Positions 9,901 to 20,184 of a stretch of 64,000 nt of DNA are shown here, piece after piece; position 1 is the first letter of the stretch; each line of letters begins with the position of its first letter. Source of the DNA: Spongilla lacustris (taxonomy: Eukaryota; Porifera; Demospongiae; Spongillida; Spongillidae); the NCBI GenBank assembly GCA_949361645.1, contig OX442418.1, positions 342,501-406,500 of the forward strand, in the 5' to 3' direction. The notes below the pieces were generated by a model that was not told where the DNA came from, searched no databases, and saw only the letters and a list, made by a program, of their open reading frames with translations. The translations under genes and the position numbers were made by a program.

Positions 9901-12539
9901 GGGCACACCAGCCATGTGGGCACACCAGCCATGGGGGCACACCAGCCATGGGGGCACACCAGCCATGGGGGCACACCAGCCATGGGGGCACACCAGCCAT
10001 GGGGGCACACCAGCCATGGGGGCATACCAGCCATGGGGGCACACCAGCCATGGGGGCACATCACACCAGCCATGTGGGCACACCAGCCATGGGGGCACAT
10101 CACAGCAGCCATGGGGGCACATCACAGCAGCCATGGGGGCACATCACAGCAGCCATGGGGGCACATCACACCAGCCATGGGGGCACACCAGCCATGGGGG
10201 CACACCAGCCATGGGGGCACACCAGCCATGGGGGCACACCAGCCATGGGGGCACACCAGCCATGGGGGCACATCACACCAGCCATGGGGGCACATCACAC
10301 CAGCCATGTGGGCACATCACACCAGCCCTGGGGGCACATCACACCAGCCATGGGGGCACACCAGCCATGGGGGCACATCCCAGCAGCCATGGGGGCACAC
10401 CAGCCATGGGGGCACATCACAGCAGCCATGGGGGCACATCACACCAGCCATGTGGGCACACCAGCCATGGGGGCACATCACAGCAGCCATGGGGGCACAC
10501 CAGCCATGGGGGCACATCACACCAGCCATGGGGGCACAGCAGCCATGGGGGCACAGCAGCCATGGGGGCACATCACACCAGCCATGGGGGCACACCAGCC
10601 ATGGGGGCACACCAGCCATGGGGGTCACAGCAGCCATGGGGGCACATCACACCAGCCATGGGGGCACATCACACCAGCCATGGGGGCACACCAGTCATGG
10701 GGGCACACCAGCCATGGGGGCACACCAGTCATGGGGGCACACCAGCCATGGGGGCACACCAGCCATGGGGGCACACCAGCCATGGGGGCACACCAGCCAT
10801 GGGGGCACACCAGCCATGGGGGCACACCAGCCATGGGGGCACATCACAGCAGCCATGAGGGCACATCACAGCAGCCATGGGGGCACATCACACCAGCCAT
10901 GGGGGCACACCAGCCATAGGGGCACACCAGCCATGGGGGCACACCAGCCATGAGGGCACACCAGCCATGGGGGCACATCACACCAGCCATGGGGGCACAC
11001 CAGCCATGGGGACACATCACACCAGCCATGGGGGCACAGCAGCCATGGGGGCACATCACACCAGCCATGGGGGCACACCAGCCATGGGGGCACACCAGCC
11101 ATGGGGGCACACCAGTCATGGGGGCACACCAGCCATGGGGGCACATCACACCAGCCATGGGGGTACATCACACCAGCCATGGGGGCACACCAGTCATGGG
11201 GGCACACCAGCCATGGGGGCACATCACACCAGCCATGTGGGCACACCACACCAGCCATGGGGGCACACCAGTCATGGGGGCACACCAGCCATGGGGGCAC
11301 ACCAGCCATGGGGGCACACCAGCCATGGGGGCACACCAGCCATGGGGGCACACCAGCCATGGGGGCACACCAGCCATGGGGGCACATCACACCAGCCATG
11401 TGGGCACATCACACCAGCCATGGGGGCACACCAGCCATGGGGGCACACCAGCCATGGGGGCACACCAGCCATGGGGGCACACCAGCCATGGGGGCACACC
11501 AGCCATGGGGGCACATCACACCAGCCATGGGGGCACACCAGCCATGGGGGCACACCAGCCATGGGGGAACACCAGCCATGGGGGCACATCACATCCCCAC
11601 ATGTACCTTACCTGCATTCTGCAGACATCAGCAGCTGTCCCGCCAGGGGCTACAGCTGCTCCTTCCTTCACCATGGCAACCACATGTCCATGTTGTTCTG
11701 CCTCCTGCCCCACCCTCTGGGAACGAGCTTTCCTGTCATCAGCTATCTGCAGCTTGATCAGCTGCTTTGCCTGGAAGAGGGGAACACTGATCCAACTTCA
11801 GTCCTATACCTCCATTACCACACCCCTAAACATCTCCCTTACCCATTCCCTACATAACTCCCTTACCTCATCCCTACACCCCTCCATCCCTACACATACC
11901 CCTCCTCCCCTTACCTTCAGCTCTGCCGCCTTCATCTCTCTAGCCTTCTTCACTACCTCCTCCCTCTCCTTGGACTGGTAGCGTTCCTTGTCCCTTGCCT
12001 GCCTCTCATTCATGGCATACCTGCTGTGCAGAAAGCCCTCAGATGTGCTGGAGGAGGAGGAGGAGAGGTCCTTCCCAGAGGACACTGCTTGCTGAACATC
12101 TACAGCTTGTGAAGGTGTGTCCTGAGCATGCTCCAGTATCCTATGTTAAAGGTCACGCGTCATAAGGGCCTAATTTGCACACCCATACGAAGGTCCTCTA
12201 TGCGGGTCCGGGAGTGCGTGTTTACATTTGCGATACACATTGCGTCATACTGGTCTGGGAACGAGACCAGGTGCAAGTAGGAGTGTAGACGCATTCGTTT
12301 TTGTTTTGGTCTTCTTTTCTCCCGAACGTGAAAACATACATTCCAAACAAGCCCGCGCTTCACCACGTACTAGTAGGCTAAAATTCCACGCAATTGTGAA
12401 GTGAGTGCGACACATACCATTCGGTTGCAGCTTGAAGGTTCCGGGGCGTGTCCGAACTAGCCATAGCCAAACGACACTTTTCTACCAATGAAGTGGCAAA
12501 CCCCATGCCCAGCAACTGCGCATACAACGCATCTTCCAT
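487..12539 (-). CDS. UBA-UBX-leucine-rich-repeat protein (3' end beyond left edge)
   Basis: Eleven exons fit with continuous phase: 12418-12539, 11915-12140, 11612-11770, 8053-8172, 7133-7706, 6685-6741, 6438-6627, 6252-6317, 6006-6085, 726-800 and 487-639 (about 607 residues so far). Exon 1 starts MEDALYAQLLGMGFATSLVE and encodes a UBA domain (ubiquitin binding). Exons 2-3 encode a charged, likely helical linker. Exon 4 (VRLPDGKTLRYNF) and exon 5 (TLKALGLCPSASLVV) form a UBX domain, which in known proteins docks on p97/VCP. The usual FPR loop reads FPP here, so p97 binding may be altered. Exon 5 goes on with GTGPDDI repeats and a Pro-Gly-rich stretch. Exons 7-11 encode a helical segment and then AMN1/F-box-like LRRs (SLTHINLNGCRQL, LLELDLSHTLIT). 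The order UBA-linker-UBX recalls UBXN1/SAKS1, but I know no UBXN1 with LRRs. That exons 1-5 and 6-11 form one transcript is inferred from phases and strand. Confidence 0.8.
784..1128. repeat. 30-32 bp minisatellite, array 1 (spans a 3' splice site)
   Basis: About eleven units contain GTTAATGATGGTAGATCTAT on the plus strand. On the minus strand each unit reads ...CAATAG|ATCTACCATCATTAACT, which is the splice acceptor plus the first 17 bases of the LRR exon at 726-800. The first unit overlaps that exon. The same family recurs at 1504-1843 and 4084-5954. Confidence 0.95.
1129..1503. other. Unique insert between minisatellite arrays
   Basis: This non-repetitive stretch separates arrays 1 and 2. 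It starts with a short palindrome around GTTTAAACCTAATGTTTAAAC and holds a CGCATGCGCG motif and a purine-rich patch. No convincing exon was seen. It may be a mobile element inserted in the array, or original intron sequence. Confidence 0.4.
1504..1843. repeat. 30-32 bp minisatellite, array 2
   Basis: About eleven further units of the TAATGATGGTAGATCTATTG family lie in the same intron. One unit is shortened near 1733, and one carries GATATATTG instead of GATCTATTG. Confidence 0.95.
2040..2130. repeat. 18-bp tandem repeat, about 5 copies
   Basis: The unit TACACATGTATATCTTAG is repeated about five times with one variant. It is intronic and shows no coding sign. The flanking unique stretch 1844-2540 shows no recognisable feature. 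Confidence 0.85.
2548..2990. repeat. 21-bp minisatellite, about 21 copies
   Basis: The unit CAGCCTCCCAGCACTCCCCG (21 bp with one more G, or A in the variants) is repeated about 21 times. Because 21 is a multiple of three, the array is open in several frames on both strands (for example PSTPRQP). The host intron belongs to a minus-strand gene and there is no splice or domain support, so I do not call a protein. Confidence 0.95.
3470..3990. repeat. Degenerate ~220-bp tandem duplication
   Basis: Two to three diverged copies share TATCTGCATGTAG, a GTAGTAGAGGA motif, and CAGCACCTTTGCA-like segments. They lie inside the large LRR-gene intron. The stretch from 2991 to 3470 before them is unique sequence with no recognised feature. 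Confidence 0.5.
4084..5954. repeat. 30-32 bp minisatellite, array 3 (1.9 kb)
   Basis: About sixty units of the TAATGATGGTAGATCTATTG family differ mainly in the number of G (GAGGGC or GAGGGGC) and in CATAAG versus TATAAG. On the minus strand every intact unit keeps TAG|ATCTACC, the acceptor of the exon at 726-800. The array ends about 50 bp from the preceding LRR exon (6006-6085), so arrays of this family flank most of one 5.2-kb intron. Confidence 0.95.
6086..6172. repeat. 31-bp triplication of a 3' splice site
   Basis: Three tandem units read AATACCTGGGTCATGTGACA plus 11 more bases. On the minus strand each reads TGACCCAG|GTATTTCC, the acceptor and first bases of the LRR exon at 6006-6085. 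The copy next to the exon is the one whose phase fits. Confidence 0.85.
6928..7022. repeat. (TG)n microsatellite
   Basis: A perfect TG run of about 40 bp is followed by a second, interrupted TG-rich stretch to 7022. It lies in the intron between the UBX exon 7133-7706 and the small exon 6685-6741. Confidence 0.95.
8217..8886. repeat. 33-bp minisatellite, about 20 copies
   Basis: The unit contains CACATGACCATAGATGCCTA followed by GCACACCTATTGT. The 3' copies are almost identical and the 5' copies vary (CTCTTGT, TATCACACC). It lies 45 bp upstream of the first UBX exon in the same intron as the 9515-11600 array. Each unit is 33 bp, so both strands stay open by chance. Confidence 0.95.
9013..9120. 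mobile_element. 108-bp foldback element / MITE
   Basis: Terminal inverted repeats are CTGGTTGCAAACTGCTTGC at the left and its complement GCAAGCAGTTTGCAACCAG at the right, around a short AT-poor loop. It has no coding capacity. No clear target duplication was identified. Confidence 0.75.
9205..9330. repeat. 27-bp minisatellite, 4-5 copies
   Basis: The unit GGTCTAGGGCATATGTGGGG plus ATGAAT is repeated with small losses. It is intronic in the UBA-UBX-LRR gene. Confidence 0.85.
9515..11597. repeat. 2.1-kb compound minisatellite (CCATGG-rich)
   Basis: More than 100 units are built from CACACCAGCCATGGGGG with an optional ATCA or AGCAG insert, giving unit lengths of about 17 and 22-23 bp. Most frames are open because of the repeat (HQPWG, AMGAH, SHGGT), so the long frames here are not evidence of protein. 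The array ends about 12 bp past the donor of the exon at 11612-11770. Confidence 0.97.
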
Positions 12540-12663
12540 GTCGCTTCAAACAATTTGACGTTCCGAATTATGCCCACCACGCAGAAATAAAAATACAAAA
12601 TTTCTTTTTAAAAAATAAACAATAACAAAAATAAATAAATAAACGGTATGTAAAACAAAACTG

Positions 12664-14957
12664 TTAATGGTCGTAATGCTTTATTCTCTGTGGTACTTGG
12701 CGACCTAATGGAGAAGACAAGTCACGTGCAGTCTGTATGCCCCCAAAACGTACTATCTTCTGCAGTCTCTCAGTACAAGACTGGGACCCTATGCAGTTTT
12801 CTGGCCGATAAGGTGGTACAATTCTGACATCATCAAGAACAACAATTACATCACCATCCCATCTGATCTCGTTATATCTAGAGATAAGTGATGAGAAAAC
12901 ACACAACAATGGTTAGTAGTGTACCAAAGGGAGTAAAAAAACTCCAGCCTACAGCAAACTACAGGGCATTGGCATACATGTATTTCTGCATCAATCCTCA
13001 GAGGTGGCCAGTGGATATTGGATAGGGACCATGACTTAATAGGGGGCTTGCCCATCCCTGCCAGGGATCACACCATGTGTACGGTGATGGTCCCGTACAT
13101 GCATGCAAGCAGCATAACTTACTGGCCAGCCTGTGTGTATACATGTGCACCTACATCACATTGATGGAATAATCTTTCATTGCCACTCCAAATGGAGAAA
13201 CAGTGAAAGCATGGGGGGAGGGGCTGAGCATAGGCATACAGTATGGGGGGAGGGGCTGAGCATAGGCATACAGTATGGGGGAGGGGGAGGGGCTCAGCAT
13301 AGGCATACAGTATGGGGGAAGGGGGAGGGGCTCAGCATAGGCATACGGTATGGGGGGAGGGGCTCAGCATAGGCATACAGTATGGGGGTACTGAGGCCCC
13401 CCCCCCCCCCCCCCCTAGTCTCGCAAGCCAGACGTACTTAGTTGTCAACACGAGGACTGGGGACGAGTGAAACGTTCTGGGAAATACGTCTGGTTACTTT
13501 GGCCAGTGTTTACATGTTCTATGGAATTTAATCAACAATCATGTCACAGGTGGTGAAAATATTCATATCCGCAGTTTTAATAACATAACCAAACACTTAA
13601 CCTCCTCTCACAATTAGCTTCATCAAATTCTGCTGGAACACAGGTCCAAGCAGAGCATCAAGCCATCGGTCACTGTTCAAAACTGTTCCTGGGCTAACAA
13701 AGACGAGCTTCAGTGCTATAAGCAGACTTACAACGACAACTACCGGGGTATGGGCTGATTATGAACCTTTGGTATACATGTAACACCTTAGGTAGCAGAC
13801 AATAGCAGAGGGATTTCCCGCTTCCAGTCGGTAAGCTCACAGAAAAATAATTCCCTCTCAAAAAGCATCTGATAGCTCTTGCAGCTCCCTTGGTTGTGCG
13901 TACCCTAGAAGTGCAACAGCTGTACTGATTGCTTCGGACTCTCGCTATAAATATTCAGCGCCACCTCTTAATTGTACGGTTAATATTCTTAATAAACGTT
14001 ATGAATGTAATTGACACATGACAAAACACCTGCCTGCAATCTGATTGGGCTCAACGTTTGTGAAAAGTAAAAAGTAACCAGATGCACTTCCAGGTATGTT
14101 TTACTCGTCCCCAGTCCTACATATATCGTAGGACTAAGTACGTCTGGCTTGCGAGACTAGGCCCCGCCCTCCCCCGGCACACTTATAAAAATTAATATGT
14201 TTGTGTCAAAGTCATACAGTATACCGCGATATTAAATTAGGATAACTAATTAAATTTTCAGATTGAATGACTTGAGAGAAGTGAGGTGACAATCACCTCT
14301 CATGCAGAGTATGTTATGGTCCACCCTCATACTGCCCCCCCCCCCCTTCTCCCCCTTCCCCCTCTAAAATACCATACCCGTGCAGGCTGACATGATGTAC
14401 TGGGCAAGGCTTCTCCCCCTCCTCCCCAGAAGAGGGGGGGGGGGGGGGGGGGGGAACATTAGATGAGCAGTCCCTATGGTCCCTATAGATATATAGCACA
14501 GTCCCTATAGGATACACTCACGTTTTTGCGATACAGTCGTACAAGTCTTGTGCCTGCTCGGTGACATTTATGCCAATTCTGTCGATTTTCTTCTGCCTGG
14601 TTTCTATGGCTGTTTTAATCCTATCGGCCACCTTCTGGTCATTGATGGCACGAGGCGCTGCGTCGATGGGCTTCTCTGGTCGAGACACAATTTGAAGGTC
14701 CGTAACGTGGGCAGTGTTAATGATATGAACACTGCCCGTTTTGTCGGCAAATTCGTCTTAGCGTACCATGTGAAGGATCATGAATACGGTTTGTTTACAT
14801 TAACAAATCGAAAATGATTAAAAGGGATACAAATAACCACCACTTTCAAGCGATCGTCAGCGGCCGCGACGTATCCTGATAATGTATTTCCGTGCACAGT
14901 AGTGCACCTGATCTCCGCTCCTTGTGGCAACCGCCTTCCACAACCCGAGGCGGCCAT
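12664..14957 (-). CDS. LSM12: LSM12 homologue (Lsm domain plus anticodon-binding-like domain)
   Basis: Three exons fit with matching phases: 14831-14957, 14522-14756 and 12664-12877. Together they give 191 residues, close to the 195 I recall for human LSM12. Exon 1 (IRCTTVHGNTLSGYVAA) is the Lsm fold. Exon 2 ends in a charged helix. Exon 3 carries the conserved IVVLDDVRIVPPYRPENC segment of the LSM12 AD domain. LSM12 proteins are known as ataxin-2 partners and RNA-linked regulators. I chose the start at 14957 because its context GAAAATGGCCGCC resembles a TISU/YY1 initiator and the 5' space to the divergent gene is short; an in-frame ATG at 14996 is the alternative. Only 124 bp separate the stop from the start codon of the UBA-UBX-LRR gene downstream. 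Intron 2 carries a MITE. Confidence 0.92.
13200..13395. repeat. G-rich ~36-bp minisatellite, 5 copies
   Basis: Units contain GGGGCTGAGCATAGGCATAC (GGCTCAGC in later copies), separated by runs of G. It lies in LSM12 intron 2 and is followed by a poly(C) run and the MITE at 13415. Confidence 0.9.
13415..14160. mobile_element. 746-bp inverted-repeat transposon in LSM12 intron
   Basis: The left end CTAGTCTCGCAAGCCAGACG... is matched by its exact complement at 14134-14160. The inverted repeat continues more weakly inward (GGACTGGGGACGAGT on both sides). There is no open frame for a transposase, so it is non-autonomous. It sits in a poly(C) tract, which hides any target duplication. Confidence 0.85.
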
Positions 14958-15054
14958 TTTCAGGCTTGAACAAATTGCGCATGCGCAACGATCCATCGAT
15001 CAGATTGGTCAATTTATATTCAAATCTGTTGTCATACCGAACGGTGTTGTTACA
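14958..15054. promoter_or_regulatory. Divergent promoter of LSM12 and RACGAP1
   Basis: Only 97 bp lie between the two start codons. The palindrome TTGCGCATGCGCAA at 14975-14988 matches the NRF1 consensus, GATTGGTCAA near 15003 is a CCAAT-type box, and the LSM12 start overlaps a YY1/TISU-like AAAATGGCCGCC. No TATA box was seen. Shared control of both genes is inference. Confidence 0.7.
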
Positions 15055-17897
15055 ATGGCTACGAGTACATGTTCGCTTGTGGAACAGTTCGACGACATAG
15101 TGGCTGCTACTGACGTGCTGTGCGCAGGAATAGAAGGCGGTAAGCACACACAAAGCAACATATCGATTGGGGAAGCTAACTTGAATGATTAACAGATTTT
15201 GGAAAGTTTATTGCTCAACAAATGGCCTTACATAACAAACAGCAGGGCGTGAACAAGGTTTTACAGGTATGCCCTGAATATACAAGGGGAGTAGACTTCC
15301 CAACGTTAACGTCCTTTCTCTGTCATCAGGCAGAAAAGATAAAGACTGATATCCGGCTAAAGCATGCACGGTACATTTTGTAAGATCCATTGATAACTCA
15401 TAACTCGCCCTTATCTATACAGGACCGCTTGGAACGATGAGAGGAAACACAACAAAGAATCTGACGAACTTATTCATCAATATGTATGCCACACCTATAA
15501 GTGGGGAGGTGGGGGTGATGCTTGTGGTGGTGGACATGTGGGTATTAAGTATTCATAGGAAGGTTGGGCAGGGGAGGTGATACCAGTAGGGGGAGGTTAG
15601 ACATTCTTGTTTGTCAACAATTGCTGGCTGACTTTTTAGCCTAGTCTTGCTTAGCACAGTCAGAAGGTCATCCTGTCTAGACCATGATGCCATTTATGTG
15701 TTGAGTCTGCAAAACAGCTCTCTTTGGGACTGTCATATTTGTGCTGATAATTGCACACACACAAACAACGTGTTCACTTTGCTCTGTAATGTTCACTGTT
15801 CAGGAAAGGCAGTTCACAATCATCAAAGAGCTGCTTAGCAATGATCAGAAGATCGGTATGTTGAACGAAGATGAGAAGAAAAGCCTAGCATTTCTGAAGG
15901 ACCAGGGCAGGAAGTCATCTCTAGGAACATCGTAAGTAACTAACGTATCTTCATGCATGTAATGGCCCAGGTACATCGCTGCTTAGTAGTGACAGTTACA
16001 GCAAAGGTACATTGATTTGCTGTGGCTATTACACTTTCTTTGCACTTAGCTTATGCATACTAATTGGCTTGAGGTTCACTTCTTATGACATTGCAGGGTG
16101 AAGGGGCGTGGCCATCAGGGTGAAGGGGGCGGGGCCAGTGTTTTCACTTTTTCTTTTCTACCTTTGTCATGCCCCCCCTCACCCCCCCCCCCCCCCATGC
16201 ACATCACAACCTCTGAGCATATGGTCATGTTGTGTTCCCTCCACTGTAGTGGTCTTCTGAGTGAGTCAAGTGTGGCCCTGTCCCCTTCTGAAGTCAGCCT
16301 TGATCCTTCCGAGGAGGTTTGTGACACCTTGATGATAGCCTGGCACTTAGTGATCATGTCACCACCAGGATGTGTCCATCTTAAGAGATGGCAAGAAGTG
16401 GAAGAGAGTAAGTGTTGAATGCTCAAGTGTGCTGGAAGCTTTTGATAGATACTGACATCTTATAAATATGGCATTGTTGGTCTATCCTTGTGTCCACTTG
16501 TACCTGTGAGTAGGGATGATGATAGTGTGAACGTTTTGGGCACTCAATTTATTTTTAATCTTACTCCTTATCTAATTAATTTTTTTTTTAAATTGAAACA
16601 TTCTCTCAACAACTAAATATATAATAGTCATTGAATCTGCCTTCTAGTACTGTACTTTACAGGCTTTAGTGGTTACACTTACTTGAACTTAGGGACATAT
16701 TACCCCTCACATATGAACCTTGTACCCCTCACATATGAACCTTGTACCCCTTCCATATGAACCTTGTACCCCTTCCATATGAACCTTGTACCCCTTCCAT
16801 ATGAACCTTGTACCCTTCTGTTATAGAGACGCACTGCAAGTCTGGAGAATGACAAGTCCCCACCAAGAAAGCAGAAGAGGTCTTTTGTGAGTACTGTGGC
16901 TATTGGTACAGGGGTTTTTACTTACCACCATGGTTACCTAGGAGGAATGCACCAATGAAAACATCCCACCCCAAAAGAAGCCCAAGTCTTCCCTGAGCCC
17001 CGTGAGGGACTTCTGCACACTCCCTAGTCTGGAGAAGAACTTCAAACGCCCATGTCCTAACAGGAAACGAAGGACACCTAGTAGAGACCACCTCAAGAAG
17101 AACATTGGGCTGATTGCTGGTGGGTACTTGGAATCACTTCTGTAGATATCTTACATTGCTCTGATGTGTACCATATCTTCTTTCCTTTTAAACTCCTCCT
17201 CCTCCTCCTCCTCTTCCCCTCCTCACTCACTGTCCCTTGAAGAGGACCTGGAGGTCAATTCTCCTCCACCCTCAAGTGCCCCGCCCCCTAGGTATGAGGA
17301 TGATCAACCAGTCCAGCCAAGTGCCCCGCCCCTCCCCAAAATGTACCCTGAGCTTCCTGTACCAGAGAAGGTGGAGTCTGAACCCGCCCACACATCTGAC
17401 TCACCTGTGGTCAATACCAATGTCTATAGAGTAAGCATACAGGAAGTGGGAGGTGTGGTCATACAGGTGGTGGGTGTGGTCACACAAGTAGTGGGATCTT
17501 TGCCTCATATGTGTGAATTTCTTCATAGATACACCAGGCGTATGGGCTTATGGTTCCCCTCTACAAAGTTAACAATATTTATGCATTAAAAATATATAGG
17601 CACTTAATTAATTGACCATTCATTTTATTGCTGCTACATGTACATAACTCACTGATATTGTCGTTTATTCAATGCCTGCAATTATTTTATATTTCCATCT
17701 GTCCCTCTCTTCTCCTTACCCTCCCTCCCCCACATCTCCTACTCTCTCTAATCCCTTCACCCTCCCCCTATCTCCTCACTCCCTCACCATCCCCTCACCT
17801 AATCTACTTTTGCTGCTCCGTACTGGCATATAGAACCACACATTCTTCAATAAGACAACTCTGAAATCAGAACTTTGCCAAGTGGTAAGTCTAGCCA

Positions 17898-17944
<47 letters not shown>

Positions 17945-20011
17945 GCACACATGGACACATGTGGCTTTCCTCCTATTAGTGCAATAAAGCTGTCAAGTTT
18001 GGCAAAACGTGCTTGAAATGTCGAGGTAAGCATGTACATGCATATTGTTACTAGTGACCACACCCCTTCCCTCCCTGTACCCCCCCCCCCCCCCCCCCAC
18101 TGGTGTGCAGACTGCCGCACAGTATGTCATCCTGAGTGCAAGGAGAAAGCAGCTCTGCCATGTGTGCCATGTGTGCCCACACCTAATAAGAAGAAAATGC
18201 ATGTGAGTCACATGTGTGTCATGTGACATGAGTCAACCAGCACATGTAGGTCAATTGAGACTCATGCTGGCTCCAGTATATTAATATTTGGTGCATGTTT
18301 GCAGAGGTGGCCACATGGGGTCACTTATAAGCATGCATGCTATGAAATCATACAATCATTCAATGAACTCCATTATGTTGTATTTGCTTTAGCATGTCCT
18401 AAAGCTGCAAACCTCTTTGGGGGAACTTGTTATATAATACAGTACCTGGTTGGGAAAGGTGTCCCCTTCCCCACCTTGTCCCCTCGTAAGCATGATGCAT
18501 GACTCTGGGCCTGCACATAACCATACATGGCCGGCAGAGCCCCTGAGGCAATAGCTTGCCTGGTAAATAAAAACAAATTGTTACCTAATGACTTGATGAT
18601 ATCTTAAACTGTTATGCATCCGATGGCATGTCTGAAATGCCTCAGTCATTGATGTGCTGCAAAGATGTAATATTGTGAAGCCATGAGGTGCACCCCTCCC
18701 TGGTTGAAATGTCTGATTCAATTGCTCTGTCATTATTTCATTAATATGTAGCCCAACCACTTTGAAGTGTATTGTGTCGGCCATGATACTGATAGCTGCT
18801 GTTATCTCAGGAAGGTGTTATGAGCCCCTCCCCCTCCCCCCTTCCCCCCAGGAGGCAGACCTGGCCTCCTTCTGTCCCCAGTGTGTTCCAAGGGTTCCCG
18901 CCATTGTTGTCCACTGTGTGCACGAGATTGAGCGCAGAGGCCTAGCTGATGTGGGGCTGTACAGAGTACCTGGGTGAGCACACACTGCCTTGATAGCAGT
19001 CATCCATCCACCTCCCCTCTGACCACACCTCTAGCTCTGATAAGATGGTCAAGGAGCTGAAGGAACGTCTGCTGAAGGCCAAAGGCAACCCTTCCTTCAT
19101 AGAGGGGGTGCAGGACATCAATGTGCTGTGTGGTGTGCTCAAGGACTTCCTGAGATGTCTGAGAGAGCCTCTCCTTACCTTCAGGATGCATGCTGCCTTC
19201 ATGCAAGCCGCTGGTAAGGAGACATTGGACCACCTTGCAGCACTCACTCAGCCTGCTCCTATGTTTGACACAGACAGTGACACAGATGAGAACGGTTTGG
19301 CTTCTACACTAGAGGCCATAGCTGAGCTGCCATCAGTGAACAAAGATACACTTGCCTTCATCATCCTCCATTTGCAGAAGTATGCTGGCTGCTCTAATTA
19401 GAGCACATGCACAATCAAATGTTCCTCTATGGCTGCAGGGTTGCCTCCCACAGTGAGGCTAACAAGATGCCCACAGCCAGTCTGGCCAAAGTGTTTGGAC
19501 CCACTATTGTTGGCCATGCTTGTGCAAATCCAGAGCCTTCAGACATGTGGAAGGACACACAGCTACAGCCAAAGGCAGCTTATTGAACCATCTGTGCAGC
19601 TCTCATCACCCCCCTCCCCCCAGGTGCTGCAACGTTTGATGGGCATCTCAGGGGACTACTGGCGTCAGTACTTGTCTCCTGTGGACAATCCAGATCCCCA
19701 GTCCCCAGCCCCATCAGCTCATTCCAGTCCTGGTATGGGTTCTCCCTCCACACCAGAGCAACGTCCAAGTAAGCATAGGGGGGCATGTACCACCTGCATC
19801 ATGTGATACTGCCCCTCCTACCTCCAGTCCCTGAGAGTCCCTTCCTTGGGTCCTGCCAGTCTCCAAGGATGCAGCCAATAAGAACTCCTGTTCCTGCCCA
19901 GTGAGTGATCTGCATCCATATATGGTAGTTGAAATTTACTGTGTGGTCATGTACAGATGGTCTGCTTCTAAGCCCAAGAGGACTGGAACGTTCTTTGCCC
20001 CTCCAAACTGA
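15055..20011 (+). CDS. RACGAP1: RACGAP1 / MgcRacGAP (CYK-4) homologue
   Basis: Twenty exons chain without phase conflict (15055-15139, 15196-15266, 15330-15370, 15423-15483, 15804-15931, 16250-16316, 16369-16407, 16827-16886, 16942-17119, 17243-17430, 17834-17884, 17980-18025, 18111-18202, 18852-18973, 19035-19213, 19274-19379, 19439-19574, 19624-19768, 19828-19900, 19957-20011). They give 640 residues; the human protein has about 632. Order: N-terminal coiled coil ([18 protein letters not shown]), basic/Pro-rich linker, a C1 zinc finger with all ligands (HTFF...[21 protein letters not shown]), then RhoGAP with the arginine finger in GLYRVPG and the [11 protein letters not shown] motif, and a FAPP-type C terminus (TGTFFAPPN). 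Known role: with kinesin-6 it forms centralspindlin at the spindle midzone and regulates Rho GTPases in cytokinesis. The intron after 19574 seems to start with GC. Confidence 0.95.
16690..16815. repeat. 22-bp minisatellite next to RACGAP1 exon 8
   Basis: Five units of CCATATGAACCTTGTACCCC (with TCA or TTC variants) end about 12 bp before the acceptor TTATAG of the exon at 16827. The last partial unit supplies part of the pyrimidine tract. Confidence 0.85.
17897..17942. repeat. (CA)n microsatellite
   Basis: A CA run of about 45 bp in the RACGAP1 intron between the two halves of the C1 domain. Confidence 0.95.
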
Positions 20012-20184
20012 GTACCTGCCCTTCAATGTTACATGTATTAATGTCTGTGACATATTTCATATTTGTATTTGTATGACATAGAGATGACGTACCAGTTCTT
20101 TTCATAACAGATGGTGTCATAATTACTGTAGGAGGTGATGTCATAATACATAAACAGTACTTGTACATACTATTAATAATGCCT

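Noticed and set aside
9382..11981. Long frames of HQPWGH / AMGAH / CPHGWC
   Set aside because: All strong only inside the CCATGG minisatellite, in several frames and both strands; the true exon here is 11612-11770 on the minus strand.
14548..14817. Plus-strand frame of 89 codons
   Set aside because: It is the antisense of LSM12 exon 2, which has strong homology and splice signals on the minus strand.
16098..16426. 106-codon frame across RACGAP1 exons 6-7
   Set aside because: Homology ([11 protein letters not shown]) requires a 52-bp intron between 16316 and 16369 and a different frame after it.
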